Source of the DNA: an uncultured Lachnospiraceae bacterium | GTDB lineage: Bacteria; Bacillota; Clostridia; Lachnospirales; Lachnospiraceae | DNA length: 61,250 nucleotides | Direction of reading: 5' to 3' | Assembly (NCBI GenBank): GCA_947629865.1 | Contig: CANRFJ010000019.1 | Coordinates: 1-61,250 of the forward strand | In this document: positions 34,374 through 42,651 of the stretch, one piece after another | Numbering within the stretch: the first letter of the stretch is position 1 | Layout of the letters: each line of letters opens with the position of its first letter | Notes under the pieces: model-generated | What the model saw: only the letters and a program-made list of their open reading frames with translations | Database searches by the model: none | Told to the model about the DNA's origin: nothing | Translations under genes and position numbers: made by a program

Positions 34374-35903
34374 TTAATCCTCGCTGTATGTGCTTACCGC
34401 TTCAAATTCCTCCACAATCGAGGCGTCCGGAGCCTTCGTACACAGGCTGACGACAACGATGCAGATGAGGCTGATAAAGAAGCCGAGGAGCAGGGAGTAA
34501 ATGCCGGTTACTGTATACAGCGTCTGTCCGCCGACAAGAGGGAGATAGTCCCAGATAATGACGAACAGGCCACCGGATATGATACCGGACACGGCGCCCG
34601 GAAGGTTAGTGCGCTTCCAGAACAGGGAGCATACGACCAGCGGGCCGAAGGCGGAGCCGAGGCCGGCCCAGGCGTCGGATACCAGATTCATGATACTGCT
34701 CTCCGGATCCCAGGCGATGAAGAAGGCTAACAGAGCCACGACCACTACGGTAATCCGGCTGATGTTCAGCACCTTTTTGTCGTCCGCATCCGGATTTAAG
34801 ATATTCTTATAGATATCCTTGGAAGCGGAGGAGGCGCAGACTAAGAGCTGGGAATCCGCCGTAGACATGATGGCCGCCAGAATACCGCACAGGAACAGAC
34901 CGGCGATAAACGGAAGGGCAAAGTCCACGGTAAAGAGCTGCTGGATCATGGAGATAAAGACCGTCTCCGTAGAGCTGTCGGTGAGTACGTCCTGTAGGAA
35001 GGCCCGACCGACAACGCCGATGACGCAGGCGGCAAATAAGGAGATAGCCACCCATACAATGGCAATGATGCTGGATTTTTTCAATTCCTTTTCACTCTTG
35101 ACCGCCATGAAACGGACTAAGATGTGGGGCATTCCGCAATAGCCAAGGCCCCAGGCCACCTGAGAGAGTATATCAATCAGGGAATAGGGCTTGCCGCCGT
35201 TGGAGAACAGGCTCATATAGTCGCCGGCATTTACCACGTCATGGCTGAGCAGGGCGGTGGAAAAATCTCCGTTTATGAGACTGTAGGCGAGAATCGGCAC
35301 AATCATCAGGGCAATCAGCATCAGAGTACCCTGTATAAAGTCGGTGGTGCACACAGCCAGGAATCCTCCTAAGAAGGTGTAAATCAGAATAACCGCAGCG
35401 CCAATTGCCAGGGCGAGGTGGTAATCAATTCCGAATACGGTATTAAACAGTTTTCCGCCGGAAGCCAGCGCAGAGGCGGTATATACCAGGAAAAATATCA
35501 CAATCACGATCGACGAGATACCTAAAAGGATCTTTTTGCGGTCGTGATAACGGTTTTCAAAAAACTCCGGCAGTGTCAGAGAGTTATTGGCTACAATCGT
35601 ATAGCGGCGGAGCCGTTTGGAGATGATGAGCCAGTTGAGAACTGTTCCGATAAAGAGGCCGATGGCAATCCAGGCCTGGCCGGTACCCAGTGCATAGACG
35701 GAACCGGGAAGTCCCATCAGAAGCCAGCCGCTCATGTCGGAAGCCTGCGCAGACAGAGCCGCTACCCAGCTGTTGAGGCCGCGGCCGCCGAGGAAATAAT
35801 CCTCTGTGCTTTTTGTTTTTTTCATGGAAAAAATTCCAATGCCAATCATCAGCAGGAGATAAAAGGCAAAGGCAGCTAAAATAGCAATCGTTGTTGTTGA
35901 CAT
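34374..35903 (-). CDS. putP: sodium/proline symporter
   Basis: A 509-residue sodium:solute symporter with about thirteen transmembrane helices. PutP hallmarks are DYFLGGRGLNSWVAALSAQASDMSGWLLMGLPG near the N-terminus, the RLRRYTIVANNSLTLPEFFENRY loop, and AIMSTADSQLLVCASS in helix 8 with the sodium-site serine/threonine. ATG 35903 is chosen because GGAGG lies 6 bases upstream; ORF codons further out lack a site. It imports proline with sodium. It borders the AT-rich island. Confidence 0.93.
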   Translation of the reverse strand: MSTTTIAILAAFAFYLLLMIGIGIFSMKKTKSTEDYFLGGRGLNSWVAALSAQASDMSGWLLMGLPGSVYALGTGQAWIAIGLFIGTVLNWLIISKRLRRYTIVANNSLTLPEFFENRYHDRKKILLGISSIVIVIFFLVYTASALASGGKLFNTVFGIDYHLALAIGAAVILIYTFLGGFLAVCTTDFIQGTLMLIALMIVPILAYSLINGDFSTALLSHDVVNAGDYMSLFSNGGKPYSLIDILSQVAWGLGYCGMPHILVRFMAVKSEKELKKSSIIAIVWVAISLFAACVIGVVGRAFLQDVLTDSSTETVFISMIQQLFTVDFALPFIAGLFLCGILAAIMSTADSQLLVCASSASKDIYKNILNPDADDKKVLNISRITVVVVALLAFFIAWDPESSIMNLVSDAWAGLGSAFGPLVVCSLFWKRTNLPGAVSGIISGGLFVIIWDYLPLVGGQTLYTVTGIYSLLLGFFISLICIVVVSLCTKAPDASIVEEFEAVSTYSED

Positions 35904-36169
35904 AATATCCTCCATTCTTATAGGTGATTGTAAAGTATACCCAAAAAACATGGTATTACATTAACCTCTAATATACCATAATCCGGCTGCTCTGGCAAGT
36001 AAAGGAAGGATTTATGCTCTTTTCTGCTTGTAGATTTATGCTTTTTTTGAAACAGCGATGGGATACCCGGATATTTCAAATGATACAATATCACTGAAAA
36101 AATCATTGGGCATCACTCACCGGTATTTGCACCTCTTTCATACGGTCGCAAAATTATCCACTGGCCAGC

Positions 36170-36859
36170 CTATGCGGGATTAAGTATATTTCCATCCCAA
36201 ATTTCTATTTTTCGTTCGCAATTCGCTACGACATTTTTATCATGTGTTACAACCAGAATCGTCTGTCCTAATTCTTGTTGCAGCTGAATCAACAATTCCA
36301 TTACCTCTTTCCCATTTTTTTCATCCAAATTCCCTGTCGGTTCATCGCACAGGAGGAGTTTGGGGGAATGTATGATTGCTCGCGCGATTGCAACTCGTTG
36401 CTTTTGTCCGCCGCTTAATTCGCCTGGATAATGAGAGAGCCGTGTCTGTAGATGGAGTTTGTCTACAATGTATTCAAAAAAGGCCATATCTGTTTTCAAA
36501 TGGTTTATAGTCATTGGTAATAAAATATTCTCTTTCGCCGTTAACTCCGGAATCAATTCAAAATTTTGAAATACAAACCCGACATTTTTTTTGCGATAAT
36601 CCGCCAGTTCGCGGTCAGAGGCTGTACAAAGATTTTTAACCTCGTTTTCCATTTGATAATAAAGGATTTTCCCAGAAGTCGCATGATCCATCCCGCCAAT
36701 CAAATGGAGGAGAGTGGATTTTCCACTTCCGCTCGTTCCAATTACCGCCACAGATTCTTTTTTGTACAAGTTGAAACTAACATCATTTAATGCGAGTACC
36801 TTTGTACTCCCACTTCCATAAGTTTTAGTTAATCCACATATATTTAATAAGATTTCCAT
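36170..36859 (-). CDS. ABC transporter ATP-binding protein of the AT-rich island
   Basis: A 229-residue ATPase of the MacB/LolD/FtsE class. Walker [11 protein letters not shown]-loop [20 protein letters not shown], signature LSGGQKQR, Walker [12 protein letters not shown] and H-loop VVTHD are all intact. It pairs with the 932-residue FtsX-type permease whose gene ends 19 bases upstream. Such pairs couple ATP hydrolysis to extracytoplasmic conformational work, for example peptide expulsion or immunity. It is the last gene of the LytTR-controlled unit. Its codons are more AT-rich than those of flanking genes. Confidence 0.94.
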   Translation of the reverse strand: MEILLNICGLTKTYGSGSTKVLALNDVSFNLYKKESVAVIGTSGSGKSTLLHLIGGMDHATSGKILYYQMENEVKNLCTASDRELADYRKKNVGFVFQNFELIPELTAKENILLPMTINHLKTDMAFFEYIVDKLHLQTRLSHYPGELSGGQKQRVAIARAIIHSPKLLLCDEPTGNLDEKNGKEVMELLIQLQQELGQTILVVTHDKNVVANCERKIEIWDGNILNPA

Positions 36860-36878
36860 GTCATTTTCCCCCTTTTTA

Positions 36879-39677
36879 TTAATACCGGTTTATTTGCATG
36901 ATATCTACTAAAGATTTTTTCTTCAGTGGATTTGTAATCAATATCACCGAAATACCTACCAGTAGGGATGTCAATAAAATGATAGTCAAATAAATAGGTA
37001 CAAAATGGTGCTCAAATATATGATATTGATAAGGAAAAATCTTTGCCAGCCCCGTCACATCAAAGTCAATCCCGTCATATTTCTGTCTGTATTTGACGCA
37101 TACAAAATCAAAACACTTTGCGGGAATCCACGCAATGAGTGATATAAATAATATGCCTTTGATAAAGTATAGTATAATGCGAAAACGCAATTTTTGTAAT
37201 GACAGTCCCATACACCTAACTATTCCAATATTTTTGCTTTTTAGGTGAATGGTCCGGTGGATAGAATTAATAATGGTACTTTCTCCAATCAGTAAGAGCA
37301 GAATAATGAGTAATGCTAAAACCCCCCAATATGAGACTCTGCTATCACGCATATCTTTTTGGATATCATAGGTATTAACTGTGGTAAGATCATCGCAATT
37401 GCCCAATATCTCATGCCAGTTTGCCAAAAATTCAGTGTTCTCATCAGAACTGTTTAATTTGATGCCGAGAAGTGTTGCATTATGATCCGGAAGGCCCCAC
37501 TTGGTAAATGCATTTTCCCCACATACAAAGTTAAAATTATTTTCCCCAACTAAACTGTCACATAGGTAATAATTCGACAATTCAAATTCTTTTAGATTTA
37601 CGATAGCACCGACAATGGCAAAATAATCTCTACGTTTTCCCAGTGCATATCCATCTGTTTTTTCGCCATAATAATCATAAGTGAAAGAGGGTGGAAGATT
37701 ATCTGGCACACTGCCGGATGAAAAATCATAATTTTCAATTTCTGGCTCTGTTATGACTACATCGGACATTTGAATTTTGTCTCCCACATGAAAGGGAAGC
37801 GGATCTTCCGTGGCAGTTACAATTAAAATTTCCCGTCCTTCATTCAGAGCGGCCATATCTATATGACCTGTCTGGACAAAAGGCGCTAATTTTTTTAACT
37901 GGCTACGGTTTACTCCTACTGTTGCAATATTAAATAGTTCCTCGTTTTTTTTATATCCTTGTGCTTGCAGTGTTTTCTCATAGAGTTCAGACAAGCCGCT
38001 TGTATTATCTATATTATTCTTCAAATTAGAGTCATATAAAGCTTGTTGGAGTTTTTTGTTACTATTTGTTAAAAGTAGTTTTGTACTTTTGGCCTGAATA
38101 CTATAGTTTACGTTCTCTACATCCGGCATACTTTCTATTTGTTTGATTTTTTCTATCGGAATTCCGCCTGAATGGCGGTTTGACTGCCCTGCTGCGCATG
38201 TGCTGATTTCAAAATCCTTTTCTGCCAGATAATCAATATCCCCAAGCTCATACTCATCTAGTGATGCCCGGATTATTTCATATTCCTGGGATGTCCGTTC
38301 CAAAAAATACAGAATACTAAAAAAAGCAGATGACATAATAATAAAAATAGATAAGAAGATACAGATAATTCCTGATTTTTCGGAAAAAAAGATTTTTTTA
38401 ATCGTCCGATTTCCCGATGTTTGAACAGATATGCGCAGATGCCGAAAATGTTTAACGGACGGATTTAACATATCATCTTTCCAGTTTATAAGTACAAGTA
38501 TAACAGAACAAATTGCAGTTATTCCACATATAAGAACCGGGAACACAAAAGGATTAAGTGTAATTTTAGCAATTAGGGGATCCACTGTTAAAACCGGAAT
38601 CAATTCGATGTGCAAAAAATTCGTGCCTATGGCATAGATAAGCACATAAAAAGCTGTGCCTGCTACAACACCAATTCCCAGCCCGGCCAGGACAATAACT
38701 AATACCTCACAAAGCACAGTAGTTTCCGCTTTCTTTTTTGTCAACCCTATGCAACGGTACAGATTCATCTGTGTTTTTCTTTCATTCAACACTATCCATA
38801 AATTTGAAATAACAGATATAAATACCACAATTGCCACTATAATAGAGAACAGTGGAATCAAAATAGTGGAATCAAAATCTTTTAATGTAGATTCAGTCAT
38901 GTGCGCGATGCCTTCATATGACAATTCTTCGTAGGTATCCACATTTAGCATCATCTGTTGCGCCATATAGTACACTGGAAGATTAAAACATTCCTTGCCG
39001 TCTTTTATTATTCTATCCGAAATATCATCAACGGAATATCCTGCCCTTTCTCTGGCAAGCAAACAAAATGTACCTAAATTTTTATCTTGAAAATATTCAT
39101 TGTAAAAAAACACTTCCGGTACGGATAATTCAAGGTCGGGATCTTGAAAACTTCTTTCGACTTCTATTGTTTTTAGTATTCCCGAAATTCTGAAGACTTT
39201 TTTATCTACCTGTTTGTGATTTTTATCGTAAATTGACAACTCTACATTTGTTCCGACTTCCGGTGTAGCGCCCATCGCTTCCAGCGTTTTTCTGGACGCT
39301 ACAATTTCATCCGGATTCTGCGGATAGTCTCCTTCACGACAAGGATAATGATATAATTCCCTTCCAGTTTCATCTAAAGTTCCCGCTATAAATGAATTGT
39401 TGGTTTTTCCCTTACATTCCCCCCCAATTCCAAGCGCACCAATTTTTTCAAATTCATCGAAATGTTCATACTTTTCATAATCTTCCTGCGAAATCTGTGG
39501 AATGAGAAAATTATAAGCGCCCCATGAATCCAGCAAGTTTTCGTACTTTAATAAAGTGGCCGTCCGGGAGAAAAAAATTGCACACATCAGTCCACTTACA
39601 CCTAAAACAAGTGAAAGTTCCAGAGAAAACAATCGTCTTTTATGTTTGAACCAATATTTTGCCACCACTTTGTACAT
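36879..39677 (-). CDS. large FtsX-type ABC permease (932 residues)
   Basis: A 932-residue permease with two FtsX-like units. The first helix is at residues 12-35, a large extracellular domain follows (about 40-275), and three helices lie near 280-400. A second anchor (IICIFLSIFIIMSSAFFSILY, about 440-465) leads into another extracellular domain (about 470-780), then three C-terminal helices. This ten-helix shape is shared by MacB-type and bacteriocin-associated immunity permeases. It partners the downstream ATPase. The gene lies immediately after the two small secreted proteins, which may be its cargo or the toxins it counters. Confidence 0.9.
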   Translation of the reverse strand: MYKVVAKYWFKHKRRLFSLELSLVLGVSGLMCAIFFSRTATLLKYENLLDSWGAYNFLIPQISQEDYEKYEHFDEFEKIGALGIGGECKGKTNNSFIAGTLDETGRELYHYPCREGDYPQNPDEIVASRKTLEAMGATPEVGTNVELSIYDKNHKQVDKKVFRISGILKTIEVERSFQDPDLELSVPEVFFYNEYFQDKNLGTFCLLARERAGYSVDDISDRIIKDGKECFNLPVYYMAQQMMLNVDTYEELSYEGIAHMTESTLKDFDSTILIPLFSIIVAIVVFISVISNLWIVLNERKTQMNLYRCIGLTKKKAETTVLCEVLVIVLAGLGIGVVAGTAFYVLIYAIGTNFLHIELIPVLTVDPLIAKITLNPFVFPVLICGITAICSVILVLINWKDDMLNPSVKHFRHLRISVQTSGNRTIKKIFFSEKSGIICIFLSIFIIMSSAFFSILYFLERTSQEYEIIRASLDEYELGDIDYLAEKDFEISTCAAGQSNRHSGGIPIEKIKQIESMPDVENVNYSIQAKSTKLLLTNSNKKLQQALYDSNLKNNIDNTSGLSELYEKTLQAQGYKKNEELFNIATVGVNRSQLKKLAPFVQTGHIDMAALNEGREILIVTATEDPLPFHVGDKIQMSDVVITEPEIENYDFSSGSVPDNLPPSFTYDYYGEKTDGYALGKRRDYFAIVGAIVNLKEFELSNYYLCDSLVGENNFNFVCGENAFTKWGLPDHNATLLGIKLNSSDENTEFLANWHEILGNCDDLTTVNTYDIQKDMRDSRVSYWGVLALLIILLLLIGESTIINSIHRTIHLKSKNIGIVRCMGLSLQKLRFRIILYFIKGILFISLIAWIPAKCFDFVCVKYRQKYDGIDFDVTGLAKIFPYQYHIFEHHFVPIYLTIILLTSLLVGISVILITNPLKKKSLVDIMQINRY

Positions 39678-39692
39678 GTTGTTTTATCCCTC

Positions 39693-40061
39693 TTATTCTC
39701 TTTCGTATAGTAAATTTCCTGTAACCCGGCCACTCACTGCTGCTATGCTGGTTGTATAACTGACATTTTTCTTTAAGAAAACTGTCATTGGAGAACGTGA
39801 AGTATGAAAAGGAAAAGTTTCTATTTTACTATAAGAATTGCTTCCCGCTACCCATACTTTTGCACCACTTGTACCACTGGCAGGTCTGGTATTTAATTTC
39901 ATAGTTGAATTTGTACTTTTTGTTCTTGTTACAGAAAAAAGTGCTCTAAATGTTGTACCCACATCATATGAATAATTTTTAGATGTTGCTGCCGAAACAA
40001 TTACAAAACTCAAACTTGAAACTAATATACACACTAAGGCAATATTTAATATTTTTCGCAT
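39693..40061 (-). CDS. small secreted protein, paralogue 2
   Basis: A 122-residue exported protein. A signal peptide (hydrophobic core IALVCILVSSLSFVIV) probably ends at VSA|AT. The mature part of about 97 residues shares a core with the neighbour at 40087: LNTRP..GTSG.K, WVAGSN, ETFPFHTSR..MTV and a KKN...T.IAA.SG..TG.L tail. It is rich in S, T, K and aromatics, with no cysteine in the mature part, suggesting a beta-sheet protein. Length, secretion and the linked permease/ATPase recall lactococcin 972-type bacteriocins, but the sequence match is weak. It ends 16 bases before the permease gene. Confidence 0.78.
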   Translation of the reverse strand: MRKILNIALVCILVSSLSFVIVSAATSKNYSYDVGTTFRALFSVTRTKSTNSTMKLNTRPASGTSGAKVWVAGSNSYSKIETFPFHTSRSPMTVFLKKNVSYTTSIAAVSGRVTGNLLYERE

Positions 40062-40086
40062 ATAGATACTCCTTTCTATTTAGTAA

Positions 40087-40473
40087 CTATATAGTTACTT
40101 TTGTATGTAGTTTTCCTGTTGCTGTACCTGAAATAGCAGCAATGTGCGTTATATATGTTATGTTCTTTTTCATTTTTATTGTCATTGCAGCACGACTTGT
40201 ATGATATGGGAACGTTTCTGTCTGGCTTTTGCCATTGCTCCCTGCCACCCATATTTTTACACCACTTGTGCCTGTGGTTGGTCTTGTATTCAAACTTAAT
40301 ACAGCCCCCGATTCCTTACATTTGAGCGAGTGCATTGCTATATAAGCTGTTTTTACGTTATAATCTTTATAACTATCTTCTAAGGTTTTTCCAAATGAAA
40401 CCGTGCTGACTGAGAACACAAAAATTAAACAGATAAACATTTTTATTACATGTGATTTACGATTTGATTTCAT
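40087..40473 (-). CDS. small secreted protein, paralogue 1
   Basis: A 128-residue exported protein. The hydrophobic core MFICLIFVFSVSTVSF ends at a likely cleavage VSFG|KT. The mature core is closely related to the next gene: LNTRPTTGTSGVKIWVAGSN, ETFPYHTSRAAMTIKMKKN, then IAAISGTATGKL. Differences concentrate in the first 40 mature residues, which here include two cysteine-free basic stretches and C-K. It is the first gene behind the promoter at 40650-40678 and its upstream repeats. AGGAGGAAAAAAAT precedes the ATG. Function is unknown; bacteriocin or signal-type peptide is an inference from context. Confidence 0.78.
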   Translation of the reverse strand: MKSNRKSHVIKMFICLIFVFSVSTVSFGKTLEDSYKDYNVKTAYIAMHSLKCKESGAVLSLNTRPTTGTSGVKIWVAGSNGKSQTETFPYHTSRAAMTIKMKKNITYITHIAAISGTATGKLHTKVTI

Positions 40474-40649
40474 ATTTTTTTCCTCCTGTAATTAAATAAG
40501 GTATAGCTGGTCTTTGCCGCTCTTTTATTATGAGTAGCCTTTGGGATGTTCGGTTCATCATGCAGTTTTCAAGGTGCGGCAATCCATGCTTGTCTTTTTT
40601 TATCTGAAATGCCTTTTGGCAATTCATTCAGAAGTTTTTGTTTTACTTA

Positions 40650-40678
40650 ATAATAATTAAACCTTACTGAAAAATCAA
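40650..40678 (-). promoter_or_regulatory. promoter of the secreted-protein/ABC operon
   Basis: On the minus strand, -35 TTGATT (40678-40673), a 17-base spacer and -10 TATTAT (40655-40650) point to the small secreted-protein genes, leaving a leader of about 170 bases. Confidence 0.62.
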
Positions 40679-40690
40679 TATAAGATACAA

Positions 40691-40719
40691 AATCAGGCAA
40701 AAAGTTACATAATCGGGCA
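40691..40719 (-). promoter_or_regulatory. direct-repeat operator, LytTR type
   Basis: Two 9-bp copies, AATCGGGCA (40711-40719) and AATCAGGCA (40691-40699) on the plus strand (TGCCCGATT and TGCCTGATT on the minus), are separated by 11 bases, a period of 20. The nearer copy ends 12 bases before the -35. This is how AgrA/PlnC-type LytTR regulators bind, and the LytTR gene lies directly upstream. Binding is inference. Confidence 0.6.
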
Positions 40720-40745
40720 TCACTTTTCTTTAATAAATTTCTGGA

Positions 40746-41459
40746 TTAGTCCCTGTATTGCAGGAAACACTCTTTTACAGTTCTGTACCTGCTTTTTGCC
40801 ACTGGTAGTACCATTCCATTTGATAGTGCTAAGGAATATCGTCCTATCTTGTCAATATATTGTAAGTTCACCAGAAAACTCTGGTGTGTTCTCACAAAAT
40901 CGTACAAAGCCAACTTGTCAGCCAATTCAGAAATTTTACCATACATATATAATGTCTCGCCCTTTCTTTCGAAGCAAAGTTTATGGGCGTTGCTTTCAAT
41001 GTAAAGGAGTTCGTTCAATGTAATCCTCCTCTTACCGTCTATAAACTTAAACGACATCTTTGATCCCTTTCTTTGTTGTCTCTCCAGGATGGCATGAATA
41101 CATTCTGGTAACATTCTGTTCAAATTATCCTTTAAAATATAGCGAACAGCATTTAGCCGATAACCTTCCGGCGCATAATCCGTTATAGAGGAAATAAAAA
41201 CAATATCAATCTTTTGATTCCTTTTCCTGATTGTATATGCGGTTTTAATACCATTCATTCCGGTCGCATCAATATCAAGGAAAATAACGTCGAATGTATA
41301 AAGCTGTAGTTCGTCTTTGCAAAACTCCATTTCATTTTGAAAGAACTCAACATGACATGTAATTTCTTTTTTCTGTGAGTATCTTTCGATTTGTCCCTTT
41401 ATGCACCTTCTGGAATATTCCTCATTACTGCAAACAGCTATTCGCAATGGGAAACTCAT
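40746..41459 (-). CDS. orphan LytTR response regulator with altered acidic pocket
   Basis: A 237-residue regulator: receiver domain at about 1-120 and LytTR domain from about 130 (FKFIDGKRRITLNELLYIES through FVRTHQSFLVNLQYI). The phosphoacceptor aspartate is kept (VIFLDIDATGMNG) and so is the lysine (RYILKDN). The metal-binding acidic pair usually written DD or ED is C-S-N-E here, so phosphorylation may be weak or unnecessary. No histidine kinase gene is in the island. ATG 41459 follows AGGGG by about 6 bases. It sits directly upstream of the direct-repeat operator and is presumably its activator. Confidence 0.88.
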   Translation of the reverse strand: MSFPLRIAVCSNEEYSRRCIKGQIERYSQKKEITCHVEFFQNEMEFCKDELQLYTFDVIFLDIDATGMNGIKTAYTIRKRNQKIDIVFISSITDYAPEGYRLNAVRYILKDNLNRMLPECIHAILERQQRKGSKMSFKFIDGKRRITLNELLYIESNAHKLCFERKGETLYMYGKISELADKLALYDFVRTHQSFLVNLQYIDKIGRYSLALSNGMVLPVAKSRYRTVKECFLQYRD

Positions 41460-41694
41460 ATGTATCACCCCTCTACCCTCAACAACGTGTTAAAACAGAG
41501 ATTTGTTGCACTAACTGGAAAAGAATTTAAAATTCTTATTTCCGCGGCCAAAGACCATGCCAAAACTTTCTTGAATAAGCGGCGGGAAAGTAGTAAAATA
41601 TCTCCCAGAGAGAGTGTGTTAAAAATACATTTTTGGCACAGACATTCCTGCGGAGGAGCAGGTGCAGACAACTTTGTCATCAGGAGGGAGATTT

Positions 41695-42639
41695 GTGAAA
41701 GGGAAGATAGTATCTGTCTTATTAGTTCTGGCGGTGTTGATATCATCGACGGGCCGGTCCGGTAATATTGCCAGTGCGTTCATCGCCAACAAAGACGGCT
41801 GTATTGATTTTGAAGATGCATTCTATGATGTATCGAATATGTTCGAGCCTTTATATATCAATGTTGACGGTTTGAGCAGTGAAAGAAAAATACATTTATA
41901 TAATAATAATGAAAAAATTGACGACGGCGATCTGACCATTATAGAAAATAAAATATCCACAGACAGTGATTGTATTAAAATTTTAAATATAGATAAAAAC
42001 GGTAATTTTCTGGGAGACAACTGGTACAGAATCGTTGCTGTAAAGCCAGGGGAAGCAAATATGACCTACAGCGTAAAGGTAAAGCATAAAAAAGAAATAG
42101 CAGATAAAAGTATCAATGTAAAGATTTATGTATTAAATCGCAGGCCTAACCGAAAAGATATAAAATTTTTAGTCTCAAATGAAATTACCGAAAAGGGAAA
42201 GAAGAAAATCTGTAAACTAAACTTTGATTATGATATTTTAAATGCTGAAACCTATGAATATTTTTTGGATTCGTATGGGAGCTTTACTTTTCTGAATAAA
42301 AAACATAAGAAACTCGGAAAAATATCCAATGTTTCGCTCAGAGATTTTTGCGAGTTAACGGAGATCCTATATACAAAGAAGGGGAATAAAAAATGGAACT
42401 ATGTAGACTATAAATGGCAGTTGAAATGTGCGGAAAAGAATGGAAAGAGGATAATTAAAAAGATAAAAAAATATGGAATGAAAATAAAATATGTGAGGAT
42501 AAATAATTTATATTTTAAGGATAAAGACAAAAAAACATCCATAAAAAAACATTATAAAAAGGCGTATAACTATTGGAAAAGGTTGAATTTTGTAAATAAA
42601 GTTTATTTTCATACGCCCATACGGCGGTGCTTAGAATAA
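41695..42639 (+). CDS. secreted lysine-rich protein of the AT-rich island
   Basis: A 314-residue protein I do not recognise. The N-terminus is a signal peptide (IVSVLLVLAVLISSTGRSGNIASA|FI). Residues about 30-140 look like a beta-sandwich ending in PGEANMTYSVKVKHKK, similar in style to bacterial Ig-like repeats. The last 170 residues are rich in K, N and Y, with no wall anchor (KKYGMKIKYVRINNLYFKDK). GTG 41695 follows AGGAGGG at 41682-41688. It is divergent from the LytTR gene and shares the AT-rich composition. It could be a surface or immunity protein of the same module. Confidence 0.75.
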   Translation: MKGKIVSVLLVLAVLISSTGRSGNIASAFIANKDGCIDFEDAFYDVSNMFEPLYINVDGLSSERKIHLYNNNEKIDDGDLTIIENKISTDSDCIKILNIDKNGNFLGDNWYRIVAVKPGEANMTYSVKVKHKKEIADKSINVKIYVLNRRPNRKDIKFLVSNEITEKGKKKICKLNFDYDILNAETYEYFLDSYGSFTFLNKKHKKLGKISNVSLRDFCELTEILYTKKGNKKWNYVDYKWQLKCAEKNGKRIIKKIKKYGMKIKYVRINNLYFKDKDKKTSIKKHYKKAYNYWKRLNFVNKVYFHTPIRRCLE

Positions 42640-42651
42640 GGGAGGGTTAAT

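Noticed and set aside
41391-41765. 124-codon plus-strand frame between the LytTR gene and the secreted protein
   Set aside because: No ribosome-binding site, it overlaps both neighbours in other frames and lacks recognisable features; 41460-41694 is best read as a promoter-bearing spacer.
36170-42639. Island as prophage or integrative element
   Set aside because: No integrase, recombinase, capsid, mobilisation gene or flanking repeat was found.
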